DNA of 64,000 nt, taken from contig NZ_LT906450.1 of NCBI RefSeq assembly GCF_900187265.1, positions 3,835,444-3,899,443 on the forward strand, written 5' to 3'. Positions 63,382 through 64,000 of the stretch are shown piece by piece. The notes under the pieces are model-generated. The model was given only the letters and a program-made list of their open reading frames with translations. It did no database searches and had not been told where the DNA came from. The first letter of the stretch is position 1. Each line of letters starts with the position of its first letter. This stretch comes from Rhodococcus rhodochrous (lineage in GTDB: Bacteria; Actinomycetota; Actinomycetes; Mycobacteriales; Mycobacteriaceae). The translations under genes were made by a program, and so were the position numbers.

Positions 63382-64000
63382 GTGCGCCGACTACCGATCG
63401 TGTCGTCCGCCGTGATCCTCACCGTCGTGGCCGCCTGCGGCAACGACACCGCCGAAGAATCACTGCCGGCCGCAACATCCGAGGCGACGGCTACGGATTC
63501 GACCGCCACCGGCGAGGCGCCCGCCGACGAGTTCCAGGACGTGCTCGACCGCATGCGCGAGGAGGTCGGTTTCCCCGGAGTCGTTGCGCGTGTGGTCACC
63601 CCGGACTACGAATGGACCGGTGCGTCCGGCACGATCGGTGCGGATCGATCGGAGGAGCCCGGCCCCGACGATCACACCCGTATCGGCAGCATCACGAAGA
63701 CGATGACGGTCACCGCTCTGCTGCAACTGGCGGAGGACGACGAATTGTCGCTCGAGGATCCGATCGGCCGCTATGTGCCGGGTCTGCCGAACGGGGACAC
63801 CGCCACTCTGGGGCAGCTGGCCTCGATGGTGAGCGGTATCCCCAGCTACACCTTCGACGAGGAATTCCAGCAGCGGCTCTTCGCCGATCCGGAGGCCCCG
63901 TGGACCCCTGACCAGCTCCTCGACTTCGTGCGCGGTGACGCACCGAACTTCGCTCCCGGCGAGCGGTTCGAGTACTCGAACACCAACTTCATCGCGCTCG
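63382..64000 (+). CDS. Serine hydrolase (beta-lactamase/PBP fold) lipoprotein, 3' end outside the window
   Basis: The GTG at 63382 has GGGAGA 6 nt upstream and opens a lipoprotein signal (VRRLPIVSSAVILTVVAAC, lipobox VAAC). The active-site SxxK is in IGSITKTMT, and the YxN motif in FEYSNTNF. This is the class C beta-lactamase/D-alanyl-D-alanine carboxypeptidase-like group. It would sit on the outer face of the cytoplasmic membrane. At least 206 residues are present and the frame is open at the right edge. Confidence 0.88.
   Translation, partial: MRRLPIVSSAVILTVVAACGNDTAEESLPAATSEATATDSTATGEAPADEFQDVLDRMREEVGFPGVVARVVTPDYEWTGASGTIGADRSEEPGPDDHTRIGSITKTMTVTALLQLAEDDELSLEDPIGRYVPGLPNGDTATLGQLASMVSGIPSYTFDEEFQQRLFADPEAPWTPDQLLDFVRGDAPNFAPGERFEYSNTNFIAL

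Overview
The window is high-GC actinobacterial DNA, most likely from Rhodococcus or a close relative in the Mycobacteriales. The reasons are a ThcE-type NDMA-dependent alcohol dehydrogenase, a ThcA-type aldehyde dehydrogenase, a complete mycofactocin locus, KshB with a KstR-type box, and many GTG/TTG starts and 1-4 nt gene junctions. No rRNA, tRNA, transposase or CRISPR array was seen.

Layout. (1) 1-16,585, minus strand: the 5' part of one giant non-ribosomal peptide synthetase (NRPS) gene. It is open at the left edge, with at least 5,528 codons, five complete C-A-T modules and part of a sixth C domain. Long open frames on the plus strand here are shadows. The first C domain is of the EntF/DhbF kind. 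The pocket residues suggest Ser, Thr, Gln(?), unassigned, Thr. (2) 16.9-23.7 kb, minus strand: a small membrane protein, acetoacetate-CoA ligase, a GlsB/YeaQ-type protein, an acyl-CoA ligase, an MHS-type transporter and an unknown protein, with strong hairpins between some of them. (3) 23.9-41.3 kb: a mycofactocin and alcohol-oxidation island. Reading along the minus strand it holds mftA-B-C-D, an OYE-type flavoenzyme, a mycofactocin-type SDR and a second OYE-type flavoenzyme. A plus-strand GNAT gene interrupts, then come mftE-F-G, a GAF regulator, thcA and DUF779. The plus-strand pair mftR-mftM faces away from mftA. (4) 41.4-46.4 kb: an unknown gene, a quinone-reductase-like flavoprotein, an HxlR regulator, and an overlapping operon of Fe-alcohol dehydrogenase, GAF histidine kinase and LuxR-type regulator. 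The last resembles ErcA/ErcS and mycobacterial MnoS/MnoR loci. (5) 46.6-49.7 kb: a frameshifted gamma-glutamyltransferase lipoprotein and an ArsR-SRPBCC pair with palindromic operators. (6) 49.7-53.7 kb: thcE followed by a MoxR ATPase and a VWA protein. (7) 53.9-64 kb: kshB with a KstR box, an MFS transporter, a divergent glutamate racemase, a ferredoxin reductase, a five-gene Asp23/AmaP-type envelope operon, an MpaB/DUF2236 protein, a TetR regulator and the start of a serine-hydrolase lipoprotein.

How the parts fit. mftA-F and mftM make and decorate the redox cofactor mycofactocin. ThcE-type dehydrogenases and mycofactocin-type SDRs hold their nicotinamide tightly and are thought to be re-oxidised through it. 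ThcA would remove the aldehydes, MftG would pass electrons on, and the Fe-ADH/kinase/regulator operon probably senses alcohol supply. MoxR and the VWA protein probably help mature ThcE. Two KstR-like boxes, one upstream of kshB and one inside the mft cluster, suggest a link to steroid catabolism.
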